From assembly GCA_964019425.1 (NCBI GenBank), contig OZ025853.1, forward strand, positions 1-64,000: a stretch of 64,000 nt of DNA, given 5' to 3'. This document shows positions 1 to 10,639 of this stretch, piece after piece; position 1 is the first letter of the stretch, and the number at the start of each line of letters is the position of its first letter. The DNA is from Flectonema sp. DT1601. Its lineage: Eukaryota; Euglenozoa; Diplonemea; Diplonemida; Diplonemidae. Below the pieces are notes generated by a model. That model worked only from the letters and a program-made list of their open reading frames with translations. It did not search any database and had not been told where the DNA came from. A program made the translations under genes and the position numbers.

Positions 1-3000
1 GCGGGTTTGCGGGTTTGCGGGTTTGCGGGTTTGCGGGTTTGCGGGTTTGCGGGTTTGCGGGTTTGCGGGTTTGCGGGTTTGCGGGTTTGCGGGTTTGCGG
101 GTTTGCGGGTTTGCGGGTTTGCGGGTTTGCGGGTTTGCGGGTTTGCGGGTTTGCGGGTTTGCGGGTTTGCGGGTTTGCGGGTTTGCGGGTTTGCGGGTTT
201 GCGGGTTTGCGGGTTTGCGGGTTTGCGGGTTTGCGGGTTTGCGGGTTTGCGGGTTTGCGGGTTTGCGGGTTTGCGGGTTTGCGGGTTTGCGGGTTTGCGG
301 GTTTGCGGGTTTGCGGGTTTGCGGGTTTGCGGGTTTGCGGGTTTGCGGGTTTGCGGGTTTGCGGGTTTGCGGGTTTGCGGGTTTGCGGGTTTGCGGGTTT
401 GCGGGTTTGCGGGTTTGCGGGTTTGCGGGTTTGCGGGTTTGCGGGTTTGCGGGTTTGCGGGTTTGCGGGTTTGCGGGTTTGCGGGTTTGCGGGTTTGCGG
501 GTTTGCGGGTTTGCGGGTTTGCGGGTTTGCGGGTTTGCGGGTTTGCGGGTTTGCGGGTTTGCGGGTTTGCGGGTTTGCGGGTTTGCGGGTTTGCGGGTTT
601 GCGGGTTTGCGGGTTTGCGGGTTTGCGGGTTTGCGGGTTTGCGGGTTTGCGGGTTTGCGGGTTTGCGGGTTTGCGGGTTTGCGGGTTTGCGGGTTTGCGG
701 GTTTGCGGGTTTGCGGGTTTGCGGGTTTGCGGGTTTGCGGGTTTGCGGGTTTGCGGGTTTGCGGGTTTGCGGGTTTGCGGGTTTGCGGGTTTGCGGGTTT
801 GCGGGTTTGCGGGTTTGCGGGTTTGCGGGTTTGCGGGTTTGCGGGTTTGCGGGTTTGCGGGTTTGCGGGTTTGCGGGTTTGCGGGTTTGCGGGTTTGCGG
901 GTTTGCGGGTTTGCGGGTTTGCGGGTTTGCGGGTTTGCGGGTTTGCGGGTTTGCGGGTTTGCGGGTTTGCGGGTTTGCGGGTTTGCGGGTTTGCGGGTTT
1001 GCGGGTTTGCGGGTTTGCGGGTTTGCGGGTTTGCGGGTTTGCGGGTTTGCGGGTTTGCGGGTTTGCGGGTTTGCGGGTTTGCGGGTTTGCGGGTTTGCGG
1101 GTTTGCGGGTTTGCGGGTTTGCGGGTTTGCGGGTTTGCGGGTTTGCGGGTTTGCGGGTTTGCGGGTTTGCGGGTTTGCGGGTTTGCGGGTTTGCGGGTTT
1201 GCGGGTTTGCGGGTTTGCGGGTTTGCGGGTTTGCGGGTTTGCGGGTTTGCGGGTTTGCGGGTTTGCGGGTTTGCGGGTTTGCGGGTTTGCGGGTTTGCGG
1301 GTTTGCGGGTTTGCGGGTTTGCGGGTTTGCGGGTTTGCGGGTTTGCGGGTTTGCGGGTTTGCGGGTTTGCGGGTTTGCGGGTTTGCGGGTTTGCGGGTTT
1401 GCGGGTTTGCGGGTTTGCGGGTTTGCGGGTTTGCGGGTTTGCGGGTTTGCGGGTTTGCGGGTTTGCGGGTTTGCGGGTTTGCGGGTTTGCGGGTTTGCGG
1501 GTTTGCGGGTTTGCGGGTTTGCGGGTTTGCGGGTTTGCGGGTTTGCGGGTTTGCGGGTTTGCGGGTTTGCGGGTTTGCGGGTTTGCGGGTTTGCGGGTTT
1601 GCGGGTTTGCGGGTTTGCGGGTTTGCGGGTTTGCGGGTTTGCGGGTTTGCGGGTTTGCGGGTTTGCGGGTTTGCGGGTTTGCGGGTTTGCGGGTTTGCGG
1701 GTTTGCGGGTTTGCGGGTTTGCGGGTTTGCGGGTTTGCGGGTTTGCGGGTTTGCGGGTTTGCGGGTTTGCGGGTTTGCGGGTTTGCGGGTTTGCGGGTTT
1801 GCGGGTTTGCGGGTTTGCGGGTTTGCGGGTTTGCGGGTTTGCGGGTTTGCGGGTTTGCGGGTTTGCGGGTTTGCGGGTTTGCGGGTTTGCGGGTTTGCGG
1901 GTTTGCGGGTTTGCGGGTTTGCGGGTTTGCGGGTTTGCGGGTTTGCGGGTTTGCGGGTTTGCGGGTTTGCGGGTTTGCGGGTTTGCGGGTTTGCGGGTTT
2001 GCGGGTTTGCGGGTTTGCGGGTTTGCGGGTTTGCGGGTTTGCGGGTTTGCGGGTTTGCGGGTTTGCGGGTTTGCGGGTTTGCGGGTTTGCGGGTTTGCGG
2101 GTTTGCGGGTTTGCGGGTTTGCGGGTTTGCGGGTTTGCGGGTTTGCGGGTTTGCGGGTTTGCGGGTTTGCGGGTTTGCGGGTTTGCGGGTTTGCGGGTTT
2201 GCGGGTTTGCGGGTTTGCGGGTTTGCGGGTTTGCGGGTTTGCGGGTTTGCGGGTTTGCGGGTTTGCGGGTTTGCGGGTTTGCGGGTTTGCGGGTTTGCGG
2301 GTTTGCGGGTTTGCGGGTTTGCGGGTTTGCGGGTTTGCGGGTTTGCGGGTTTGCGGGTTTGCGGGTTTGCGGGTTTGCGGGTTTGCGGGTTTGCGGGTTT
2401 GCGGGTTTGCGGGTTTGCGGGTTTGCGGGTTTGCGGGTTTGCGGGTTTGCGGGTTTGCGGGTTTGCGGGTTTGCGGGTTTGCGGGTTTGCGGGTTTGCGG
2501 GTTTGCGGGTTTGCGGGTTTGCGGGTTTGCGGGTTTGCGGGTTTGCGGGTTTGCGGGTTTGCGGGTTTGCGGGTTTGCGGGTTTGCGGGTTTGCGGGTTT
2601 GCGGGTTTGCGGGTTTGCGGGTTTGCGGGTTTGCGGGTTTGCGGGTTTGCGGGTTTGCGGGTTTGCGGGTTTGCGGGTTTGCGGGTTTGCGGGTTTGCGG
2701 GTTTGCGGGTTTGCGGGTTTGCGGGTTTGCGGGTTTGCGGGTTTGCGGGTTTGCGGGTTTGCGGGTTTGCGGGTTTGCGGGTTTGCGGGTTTGCGGGTTT
2801 GCGGGTTTGCGGGTTTGCGGGTTTGCGGGTTTGCGGGTTTGCGGGTTTGCGGGTTTGCGGGTTTGCGGGTTTGCGGGTTTGCGGGTTTGCGGGTTTGCGG
2901 GTTTGCGGGTTTGCGGGTTTGCGGGTTTGCGGGTTTGCGGGTTTGCGGGTTTGCGGGTTTGCGGGTTTGCGGGTTTGCGGGTTTGCGGGTTTGCGGGTTT

Positions 3001-4525
3001 GCGGGTTTGCGGGTTTGCGGGTTTGCGGGTTTGCGGGTTTGCGGGTTTGCGGGTTTGCGGGTTTGCGGGTTTGCGGGTTTGCGGGTTTGCGGGTTTGCGG
3101 GTTTGCGGGTTTGCGGGTTTGCGGGTTTGCGGGTTTGCGGGTTTGCGGGTTTGCGGGTTTGCGGGTTTGCGGGTTTGCGGGTTTGCGGGTTTGCGGGTTT
3201 GCGGGTTTGCGGGTTTGCGGGTTTGCGGGTTTGCGGGTTTGCGGGTTTGCGGGTTTGCGGGTTTGCGGGTTTGCGGGTTTGCGGGTTTGCGGGTTTGCGG
3301 GTTTGCGGGTTTGCGGGTTTGCGGGTTTGCGGGTTTGCGGGTTTGCGGGTTTGCGGGTTTGCGGGTTTGCGGGTTTGCGGGTTTGCGGGTTTGCGGGTTT
3401 GCGGGTTTGCGGGTTTGCGGGTTTGCGGGTTTGCGGGTTTGCGGGTTTGCGGGTTTGCGGGTTTGCGGGTTTGCGGGTTTGCGGGTTTGCGGGTTTGCGG
3501 GTTTGCGGGTTTGCGGGTTTGCGGGTTTGCGGGTTTGCGGGTTTGCGGGTTTGCGGGTTTGCGGGTTTGCGGGTTTGCGGGTTTGCGGGTTTGCGGGTTT
3601 GCGGGTTTGCGGGTTTGCGGGTTTGCGGGTTTGCGGGTTTGCGGGTTTGCGGGTTTGCGGGTTTGCGGGTTTGCGGGTTTGCGGGTTTGCGGGTTTGCGG
3701 GTTTGCGGGTTTGCGGGTTTGCGGGTTTGCGGGTTTGCGGGTTTGCGGGTTTGCGGGTTTGCGGGTTTGCGGGTTTGCGGGTTTGCGGGTTTGCGGGTTT
3801 GCGGGTTTGCGGGTTTGCGGGTTTGCGGGTTTGCGGGTTTGCGGGTTTGCGGGTTTGCGGGTTTGCGGGTTTGCGGGTTTGCGGGTTTGCGGGTTTGCGG
3901 GTTTGCGGGTTTGCGGGTTTGCGGGTTTGCGGGTTTGCGGGTTTGCGGGTTTGCGGGTTTGCGGGTTTGCGGGTTTGCGGGTTTGCGGGTTTGCGGGTTT
4001 GCGGGTTTGCGGGTTTGCGGGTTTGCGGGTTTGCGGGTTTGCGGGTTTGCGGGTTTGCGGGTTTGCGGGTTTGCGGGTTTGCGGGTTTGCGGGTTTGCGG
4101 GTTTGCGGGTTTGCGGGTTTGCGGGTTTGCGGGTTTGCGGGTTTGCGGGTTTGCGGGTTTGCGGGTTTGCGGGTTTGCGGGTTTGCGGGTTTGCGGGTTT
4201 GCGGGTTTGCGGGTTTGCGGGTTTGCGGGTTTGCGGGTTTGCGGGTTTGCGGGTTTGCGGGTTTGCGGGTTTGCGGGTTTGCGGGTTTGCGGGTTTGCGG
4301 GTTTGCGGGTTTGCGGGTTTGCGGGTTTGCGGGTTTGCGGGTTTGCGGGTTTGCGGGTTTGCGGGTTTGCGGGTTTGCGGGTTTGCGGGTTTGCGGGTTT
4401 GCGGGTTTGCGGGTTTGCGGGTTTGCGGGTTTGCGGGTTTGCGGGTTTGCGGGTTTGCGGGTTTGCGGGTTTGCGGGTTTGCGGGTTTGCGGGTTTGCGG
4501 GTTTGCGGGTTTGCGGGTTTGCGGG
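1..4525 (+). repeat. GCGGGTTT 8-bp satellite array, about 565 copies
   Basis: The first 4.5 kb is an uninterrupted head-to-tail array of the 8-mer GCGGGTTT, in which I see no variant unit by eye. Because 8 is not a multiple of 3, every plus-strand frame stays open and gives the same 8-residue cycle (RVCGFAGL); these long ORFs are artefacts of the repeat, not genes. The G3 runs spaced by TTTGC suit G-quadruplex formation. The repeat is telomere-like in composition, but a left chromosome end should read C-rich on this strand, so the orientation argues for an internal satellite. The array continues off the left edge. Assembly of such a homogeneous array may be imperfect. Confidence 0.97.
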
Positions 4526-4624
4526 GAATCACCCTTATCAGTCTGCCATATTTATTTGAAACTATAGAACAAGGAATTGTAATTTGTATGAATGAACTAA
4601 TGTAAAGATAATTACACGATATGC
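4523..4624 (-). repeat. Split direct repeat, short type, outer copy
   Basis: This about 102-bp repeat (GGGGAATCACCC to ACGATATGC) is found again at 4944-5045. It is the outermost copy, at the 3' end of the element's coding strand, and directly abuts the 8-bp satellite. Confidence 0.9.
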
Positions 4625-4943
4625 ATTACTTTATTTATTAAGGGAGTACGAAAAGGAGAAAGAGAGCCTACAGAAGTAATGAAAGATGAAATGTGGATAC
4701 TTTAAATGTAGCGAAACGTAAATAACGAATGTTTATTAACGATCGTAAGTATCGCTGATGCTCCTTTCTCGAACGTGTTGCGTCTTATGTCGGAAACAAA
4801 ATGTGCTGTTTTTCTAGATGTTTTCTTATTCTTTATTTTATATTGCGTACGAGTTGTTTATGTTTTCTTTTGGATAAACGGAAATGTATTTATAAACGAT
4901 GAGAGGTAGACATGGCCGACGGATGGTTGATTCCCACGTAACG
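4625..4943 (-). repeat. Split direct repeat, long type, inner copy
   Basis: This about 319-bp repeat begins ATTACTTTATTTATTAAGGG. It is identical by eye to 9066-9387 at the other end of the element and lies between the two copies of the short repeat. Confidence 0.9.
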
Positions 4944-5045
4944 GGGGAATCACCCTTATCAGTCTGCCATATTTATTTGAAACTATAGAACAAGGAATTG
5001 TAATTTGTATGAATGAACTAATGTAAAGATAATTACACGATATGC
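4944..5045 (-). repeat. Split direct repeat, short type, inner copy
   Basis: This is the second copy of the repeat at 4523-4624. It lies just downstream of the RT-RNase H frame on the coding strand. Confidence 0.9.
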
Positions 5046-5061
5046 TAATGCGTAGGGGTGG

Positions 5062-6723
5062 TTACTGAGTAATGGCGCTTGGCCACGACCCGGCTACCAC
5101 CACCACCGCGCAAGTTCGCCCCAGCGCAAGTTTTGCATCAGCAAGTAGCTTTGGCTGGTTTAGATTAGTTGGAGTGCTCCGTGAAGGATAGTCTGCAGGA
5201 TTGCATTTTGTTGACACCCATGAGATTGTGTAAGCGCAACCTATCCTTTGTAAGTGATTGAGAGATCCTATCACCTCCCTGTTTAGATCGTAGGAGCGTG
5301 AGGACATCCCCTTTTTGGTTGAGAAGGCAACTGTAGTATTATCAACGTAGATATCAATGTGAGATGCTTCTTCAACTGTCTGCAGCGAGTGATGCAGCGC
5401 CTTAGCCTCAAGAATATTAATGTGCTTCTCGCCCTCTATCGTAGTCCAGCGTTGCCCCAGAATCTTCATCTCCGCTTGTTTAGAAATAATAACTGCACCC
5501 CATCCGGTGTTAGAAGCGTCAACAAACATCATAATAGAGCCGTCATCAGAGAAAGATTTGATCTCTCGAATCTGTGATACCTCACCTACCCACTGCTCTA
5601 TCTGTTTCCTGACCGAGATCGGAATGCTAATGCAATCGTTAACGTCGCAAACTCCCCGATTGAGTGAATTTGTTATTCTTCGAAAGAACTTTAACGCATA
5701 CCAGAAGTTACCGGGGTGAACCCTCGTAATTGCAGAAGCATGCAGAAGCCTCCCTGCTAAGCTTTCAATACCCCCTGCTGTAGGATTAGTAAGATCTGAG
5801 TCCTGGATCTTGTTGCGTAGCTTCTTCGCTACCGATACCGTATGGTCAAGATGATTAAAATGAACACCCAAAAAGTCATAGTCTGTAGCAGCCCGGATAG
5901 TTTCAGCTGCTTTCCATGTCACATTACAGTCAGCTGCTATTTTGTTAACACCATCAGTAGCTGCCTCGACCTTATCAAGATCACCAGATATTCTAATATT
6001 ATCTATCCATATGTCAGTTACGACACCTTTGTAAGTAAACTCAGGCTTAGCATATGTTGGATCGCCTGCCACTGTAGCAGTCAGAGTGTGCATGATCTCG
6101 GGCGCTGCTACGTGTCCCATTGGCAGCCTCGTTAGTTCAAACCAATTATGTGCACTATCTTGAAACCTGAAGAATCTTCTCGATGCCTGAGGGATCGGTA
6201 CTTGGTAAAAGCCTGTTCTTAAGTCCCATTGGGATGCGACCTCCTTCTCCGTCCTATCAAGATAACATGAAATGTGCCCAAGTGGAACTTTCGGATCATA
6301 GCCTAAGCTCCTAGCCTGCTGGTTTGCCTCCCTCGTCCATAATATAAACCTTTGCCTGTTTGCTCCTTGCCGCTCTTCTAATACAGTAAATGGGATCGAT
6401 TCGAGTTCTCCAGGGCCGCCTGCCTGGGTAGCGATACCTGCCTCTACAAGTTTGTTCGCATGCTCAGTCTGTAATTCTGACCTCTTGTTTCCCTTTCTGT
6501 AGCTAATCTTGCCTTTCCTTGGGTTAAATGTTAAGTTGCAGACTTCTTTAAATCTTTTGAGGGTTTCTTTTGTCATCATCTTCTCCACCTTCTGAATCTC
6601 TAGCGGCTTAACAGGGTGAACGTGAAGTGGACTCGATCGCTCCTCCTCCGTCGTCGGAATTCTAGTGATCTTCGACTTTCGTGTGAAGTTTTGCATCACC
6701 CGCCTAACCATCGTTGCACTCAT
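5062..6723 (-). CDS. Ngaro/DIRS reverse transcriptase-RNase H
   Basis: This 553-aa frame holds a reverse transcriptase palm followed by an RNase H domain, the usual order in DIRS-group elements. Recognisable RT motifs include LPMGH and a WIDNI catalytic block followed by DFLGVHF. The RNase H block includes FVDAS, an ILEAKA helix and VDNTT. I took the start at the ATG that overlaps the stop of the recombinase frame; the frame is open further upstream, but that part only shadows the recombinase ORF. Such overlaps are commonly translated by reinitiation or recoding in this family. The frame looks whole. Confidence 0.88.
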   Translation of the reverse strand: MSATMVRRVMQNFTRKSKITRIPTTEEERSSPLHVHPVKPLEIQKVEKMMTKETLKRFKEVCNLTFNPRKGKISYRKGNKRSELQTEHANKLVEAGIATQAGGPGELESIPFTVLEERQGANRQRFILWTREANQQARSLGYDPKVPLGHISCYLDRTEKEVASQWDLRTGFYQVPIPQASRRFFRFQDSAHNWFELTRLPMGHVAAPEIMHTLTATVAGDPTYAKPEFTYKGVVTDIWIDNIRISGDLDKVEAATDGVNKIAADCNVTWKAAETIRAATDYDFLGVHFNHLDHTVSVAKKLRNKIQDSDLTNPTAGGIESLAGRLLHASAITRVHPGNFWYALKFFRRITNSLNRGVCDVNDCISIPISVRKQIEQWVGEVSQIREIKSFSDDGSIMMFVDASNTGWGAVIISKQAEMKILGQRWTTIEGEKHINILEAKALHHSLQTVEEASHIDIYVDNTTVAFSTKKGMSSRSYDLNREVIGSLNHLQRIGCAYTISWVSTKCNPADYPSRSTPTNLNQPKLLADAKLALGRTCAVVVVAGSWPSAITQ

Positions 6724-7775
6724 AGGTGATTTGTTACCCGCTGGGTTTGTAGAGATACCGCGATGCTCTTGTCGGACCCTGCGTACCTCAGCGTTGTTTC
6801 TGAGACTTGTTCGTTTGACGTCTCGTGCTTCGCCAGTCTGCTGATGAGATACGTTGGGATGGCCCTCCTCGGGTTCTCCGCGTTGAAATTGAATATGTGT
6901 TGGATCGCACCTCTCTTCACACTGTGGCCGCTGTAGCCCTTCATAGCTGGGTCCCGCTTCCACAAGACCCCGACCCTCGCCGTGTCGGTGCTGCAAAGGG
7001 TTTCGAACGGCGAGAGCTTCCTTATAAGTCTGTTGATTTCTTGGACTTGGTCGCCACTGATCACAACGAATCTTGACGTTGTGTAAGGGTTTCTCTTCTT
7101 TCCCTTTGGTGTTTGCCCCCAATCTATTATAACTTGCAGTGGATCTAGGTTTATGAATTGCACTGACGATAACTTTGCCACTTCCCCCCATCGGGACATT
7201 GTCTTCCATGCTATGATCGCTGTCGCTTTGAGGTCGGGCTTTTGTTCCAACGCCCACTGCATCAGTACTTCCTTTTTGATAGGTGTTGCTTGGCTCTCCG
7301 GAATCGCTGCACCATCCGCCCTTAGAGCTGCTGCTAGGCTTCTGAGAGGCTGATTGTCCCTTCCTATCTTTTTCATTATTGCCGAGAGACCCTTCGCATA
7401 ATTCAGAAGGCCCTGAGGCTTTGCCCCTGTTGCAACTGTAAACAGAACCGCTGTGTCCGCATTGTTCGTCAGGTTCCGCTCGATCGCCCATTTCATGAAC
7501 CGCGACCATAATCGTTTTCTCTGTTCTAGCGTTGACGGTGCCCACATCCCTTTCACTACGTTGTCCAGCTTTCCTAGTGCCCTGTTGACTGAGACTGGAT
7601 CTTCTGGATGTGTTACCTTTGTGGGCTGCCTCCTCAAGATTCTTAGAACTGATTCCGCCATCACACCATTTCCTGTTATTAAGTCTCCGTGATGCGTTGC
7701 TCCAATTTGTTTTCCCAGTTTGTTGTACGGGGTAACGCCTGGCTGGGCCCAGGCGCCCCCACCTGCTGTTGGCAT
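6720..7775 (-). CDS. Ngaro/DIRS tyrosine recombinase
   Basis: This 351-aa protein has the phage-integrase-like fold expected in DIRS-group elements, which use it instead of a DDE integrase to integrate a circular DNA intermediate. The conserved Arg, HxxR and C-terminal Tyr regions are recognisable (RWGEVAKL, HSVKRG, LRYAG). It begins immediately after the gag-like stop and its end overlaps the RT start. The frame looks whole. Confidence 0.87.
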   Translation of the reverse strand: MPTAGGGAWAQPGVTPYNKLGKQIGATHHGDLITGNGVMAESVLRILRRQPTKVTHPEDPVSVNRALGKLDNVVKGMWAPSTLEQRKRLWSRFMKWAIERNLTNNADTAVLFTVATGAKPQGLLNYAKGLSAIMKKIGRDNQPLRSLAAALRADGAAIPESQATPIKKEVLMQWALEQKPDLKATAIIAWKTMSRWGEVAKLSSVQFINLDPLQVIIDWGQTPKGKKRNPYTTSRFVVISGDQVQEINRLIRKLSPFETLCSTDTARVGVLWKRDPAMKGYSGHSVKRGAIQHIFNFNAENPRRAIPTYLISRLAKHETSNEQVSETTLRYAGSDKSIAVSLQTQRVTNHL

Positions 7776-9065
7776 TCAGTTTTGCTTCCTGGGGGTTTGA
7801 GCCCCACGTCCGTTTCCCGAGAGCGGTCTTGACGGCTTCTTCCATGTAAACGGTCTTTTCTTCTTCTCAACATTAAGCATTGCCTTCGAGAGCCTATCGT
7901 TGTCATCCACTTCCAGCTCTGTAATGATATCGGCCATTTTAAGGCCTCTGTCGATCCAACCGGTCTGCATACGCAATGTCGTCAAGATACGATTCCCAAG
8001 GCTCACCATCTCATCCATTTCTTGCCATAGAGTAACCCGTTCCGCCACACGGATCCAGTCGCACAACTGTTCGAAATAGTGATGGAGAATCTTGTCACCT
8101 GGTTTTACCCTTCCGATACCGTTCATGTATCTCTGCTGGAGATCACGGATAAGATTTGTTGCCTCCCCTTCTGCAATTATTTCTACCCACGAGGACACAT
8201 CACCTGAATTTACAATATTTTTAGTCATGAATATCCCAGCAGATTTCTCCTTTGCAATGACAGGATCAGGTGTAGCTTCCACTTGCTCTTGCCTAAAAGC
8301 TTGCACGTCGTCTTGAATAGGCTGTACTGGTTGGCTTTGAACCATGTGATTCTCCAAAAGGTTGAAAAGGTGCTCGATCCTTCCATCTTGGCTATTCATT
8401 CTATGATTCTGTTCGGCATTAGTAGCCTTAATACTCTCTATTATCATATCTAGCTTTCCCCCATGCGTTCTTAGCGCCTGGTCTGTTGCATTTGCTAATG
8501 TGCTCACCCCTTGGTGAGCTTCAGCGCTTTGTTTGCCAATCGCTGCGGTTGCTTGCGCTTGATGCTGTTGGTTCGCGTTCAGTACTGCTTGCTGTTGCCC
8601 GAGCACCGCTTGACCTGAGGCTAGTTGTCCTTGCCTCTGATTTGTCGTCCCAAGTGCAATTGAGGCTTCACTTAAAACTGTCGAAAATTCTTCCCTTGTG
8701 ACTGGTAGCCCTTGCGTTACGCCGCATTCCTGTAGAAGTCTTCTGAATAAGTCGCGATCTTTATTATTAAGATGTGCTAGAACCACTTGCTTTCTTTGAA
8801 TCGGAATATTTTGCACATGCGGCAGCAATTCAACTGGTCTTTTTAATGCTGTTGCTAAAACCCGATCCACTAAACCTGAATCAGCATGAACACTCCATTC
8901 GCCTAGGTTTCTACGTACATCTGACATGTTGTAAACGCCTCTTTTCATCGGCCCTTCTGAGGTTTCTGCTTGCCATACTCCCATTAGTTGCTCCGGAAAG
9001 TGGAAATTAAACTTATTATCAGCCGTCGTAGTATCTATATCCATCGGTGTTTGTCCTGAACTCAT
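7776..9065 (-). CDS. Ngaro/DIRS gag-like protein
   Basis: This 429-aa protein is the first frame on the element's coding strand and starts directly inside the long terminal repeat. The middle is rich in Gln and Ala with a likely coiled coil (about residues 130-240); the C-terminal third resembles structural-protein ORFs of DIRS elements only in position and composition. I see no zinc knuckle. Assignment as gag rests on its place before the recombinase and RT frames. It looks whole. Confidence 0.7.
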   Translation of the reverse strand: MSSGQTPMDIDTTTADNKFNFHFPEQLMGVWQAETSEGPMKRGVYNMSDVRRNLGEWSVHADSGLVDRVLATALKRPVELLPHVQNIPIQRKQVVLAHLNNKDRDLFRRLLQECGVTQGLPVTREEFSTVLSEASIALGTTNQRQGQLASGQAVLGQQQAVLNANQQHQAQATAAIGKQSAEAHQGVSTLANATDQALRTHGGKLDMIIESIKATNAEQNHRMNSQDGRIEHLFNLLENHMVQSQPVQPIQDDVQAFRQEQVEATPDPVIAKEKSAGIFMTKNIVNSGDVSSWVEIIAEGEATNLIRDLQQRYMNGIGRVKPGDKILHHYFEQLCDWIRVAERVTLWQEMDEMVSLGNRILTTLRMQTGWIDRGLKMADIITELEVDDNDRLSKAMLNVEKKKRPFTWKKPSRPLSGNGRGAQTPRKQN

Positions 9066-9387
9066 ATTACTTTATTTATTAAGGGAGTACGAAAAGGAGA
9101 AAGAGAGCCTACAGAAGTAATGAAAGATGAAATGTGGATACTTTAAATGTAGCGAAACGTAAATAACGAATGTTTATTAACGATCGTAAGTATCGCTGAT
9201 GCTCCTTTCTCGAACGTGTTGCGTCTTATGTCGGAAACAAAATGTGCTGTTTTTCTAGATGTTTTCTTATTCTTTATTTTATATTGCGTACGAGTTGTTT
9301 ATGTTTTCTTTTGGATAAACGGAAATGTATTTATAAACGATGAGAGGTAGACATGGCCGACGGATGGTTGATTCCCACGTAACGGGG
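9066..9387 (-). repeat. Split direct repeat, long type, 5' outer copy
   Basis: This about 322-bp copy is identical by eye to 4625-4943. It forms the 5' end of the element on its coding strand and ends in ACGTAACGGGG before unrelated flanking DNA. Confidence 0.9.
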
Positions 9388-9489
9388 TTTCTCCTATATA
9401 ATTGTCAGCATTGGGGATATTTTGGGTTCTGAGGAAATCCACCAAGTCCTGGGCCAGGTACCCAGGCCAGGCCTCACCTAATTACACAC

Positions 9490-9812
9490 TAATTCTTCTT
9501 TGCATTCCCGCAAGAAGGTCTGGTTCTAAGTGCAACATAAGTGTTGACTGGTGCCGCGCATTACGGAAAGTAAAGTAGCGTTGCATATTGACCTGTGGCA
9601 AGTCGGCGCTACCAAATGACAGTCTGATGATCCACGGCGGGCGTTTGCAGAAAGAAAATTGCTGTTATTTGCCTTTGTCACGGAATTTTTTTTTTTTTTT
9701 TTTACCACTTTTTGTGCCACTCACCTCCAAAAAAACATGAGTACATCTTTTTTTATGGTTATCTCTCGGTCTATCGGCCCCGAAAAGTCTTCACAAATTT
9801 CTGGGTGGAGAA
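9490..9812. repeat. Diverged direct repeat, copy 1 of 2
   Basis: The segment from the CCCGCAAG motif through GCATTACGG, CTACCAAATGAC, a poly-T run, CACTCACCTCCAA and CTTCACAAAT recurs in the same order at about 10188-10508 with scattered differences. It is not coding. It may be a fragment of a repeat family; the class is unknown. Confidence 0.8.
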
Positions 9813-9856
9813 GAAAGTTTTGCAGTTGTTTGCCAGCCAAAACTTACGCAGCACTG

Positions 9857-10230
9857 TAAGCTGGCCAGGCCTAGCTACTTCCGTACTGGGAATGAGGCTT
9901 CTGTTTCTTCCTGCTAGCAGGCCTGGTGCTAAGTGCTACGTAATAGTGTCACGCATTAATAGTGTCACGCATTACAGGGATAATATTAGGTTGCTCAGAA
10001 GTGCTATGTAAGCTGGCCAGGCCTAGCTACTTCCGTGCTGGGAATGAGGCTTCTGTTTCTTCCTGCTAGCAGGCCTGGTGCTAAGTGCTACGTAATAGTG
10101 TCACGCATTACAGGAATAATATAAGGTCGCCCAGAAGTGCTATGTAAGCGCCAGGCCTAGCTACTTCCGTACTGGGAATGAGGCTTCTGTTTCTTCCCGC
10201 AAGCAGGCCTGGTACTAAGTGCTACGTAAG
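9857..10230. repeat. Tandem repeat, three copies of about 140 bp
   Basis: Three direct copies begin near 9857, 10007 and 10144. Each carries CCAGGCCTAGCTACTTCCGT, TGGGAATGAGGCTTCTG and AAGTGCTACGTAA. A short block (ATAGTGTCACGCATTA) is itself duplicated within copy 1. The third copy runs into the larger repeat unit at 10188. Confidence 0.85.
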
Positions 10231-10508
10231 TGTTGAATGGTGTCACGCATTACGGGAAGAAAGGTAGAGTGTTGCATGTTAACCTGTTGCAGGTTGGCAC
10301 TACCAAATGACCTGATGACCCACGGGGGGGCGTTTGCGGTAAGAGAATTGCTGCTTTTGCAGTTATTTGCCTTTGTCATGGGTTTTTTTTCTTTTTTTTT
10401 TTACTGCTTTTTGTGCCACTCACCTCCAAGAAATCATGGTTACACTTTTCTTATGGTTATCCCTTGGCCTATCGATCTCGAAAAGGCTTCACAAATCCCT
10501 GAGGAGAA
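10188..10508. repeat. Diverged direct repeat, copy 2 of 2
   Basis: This is the second copy of the about 320-bp segment at 9490-9812, with the same motif order and a poly-T run of different length. Confidence 0.8.
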
Positions 10509-10639
10509 TAGGTTTTAGAGTTTTGGTGCCAAGCTGTCTTTTTGTTATGGTTTAGACAATTTGGGTTTTAATAAATAATTCCTTTCATTTTTGCCACCTT
10601 TCTGCAATCAATGCTTATGTAGCACCCCTGAGCAAGTTT

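Larger units (their letters stand above)
4523..9387 (-). mobile_element. Ngaro/DIRS-like tyrosine-recombinase retroelement, whole-looking
   Basis: On the minus strand the order is: a terminal repeat (9387-9066), three closely packed ORFs (gag-like, tyrosine recombinase, RT-RNase H), then a block of three repeats (5045-4523). Copies of the two repeat types form the split direct-repeat layout A1-ORFs-B1-A2-B2 known for Ngaro/PAT-type DIRS elements. Both repeat pairs look identical by eye, so the insertion is recent. No break is obvious. The left end lies exactly against the GCGGGTTT array. There are no LTRs and no evident target duplication, as expected for recombinase-mediated integration. Confidence 0.9.

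Noticed and set aside
7-4605. Three overlapping plus-strand ORFs of over 1500 aa
   Set aside because: They are translations of the 8-bp satellite; all frames give the same 8-residue cycle and no real start or composition supports a protein.
6724-7845. Upstream extension of the RT frame over the recombinase gene
   Set aside because: It shadows the tyrosine recombinase in another frame and has low-complexity, non-protein-like composition.
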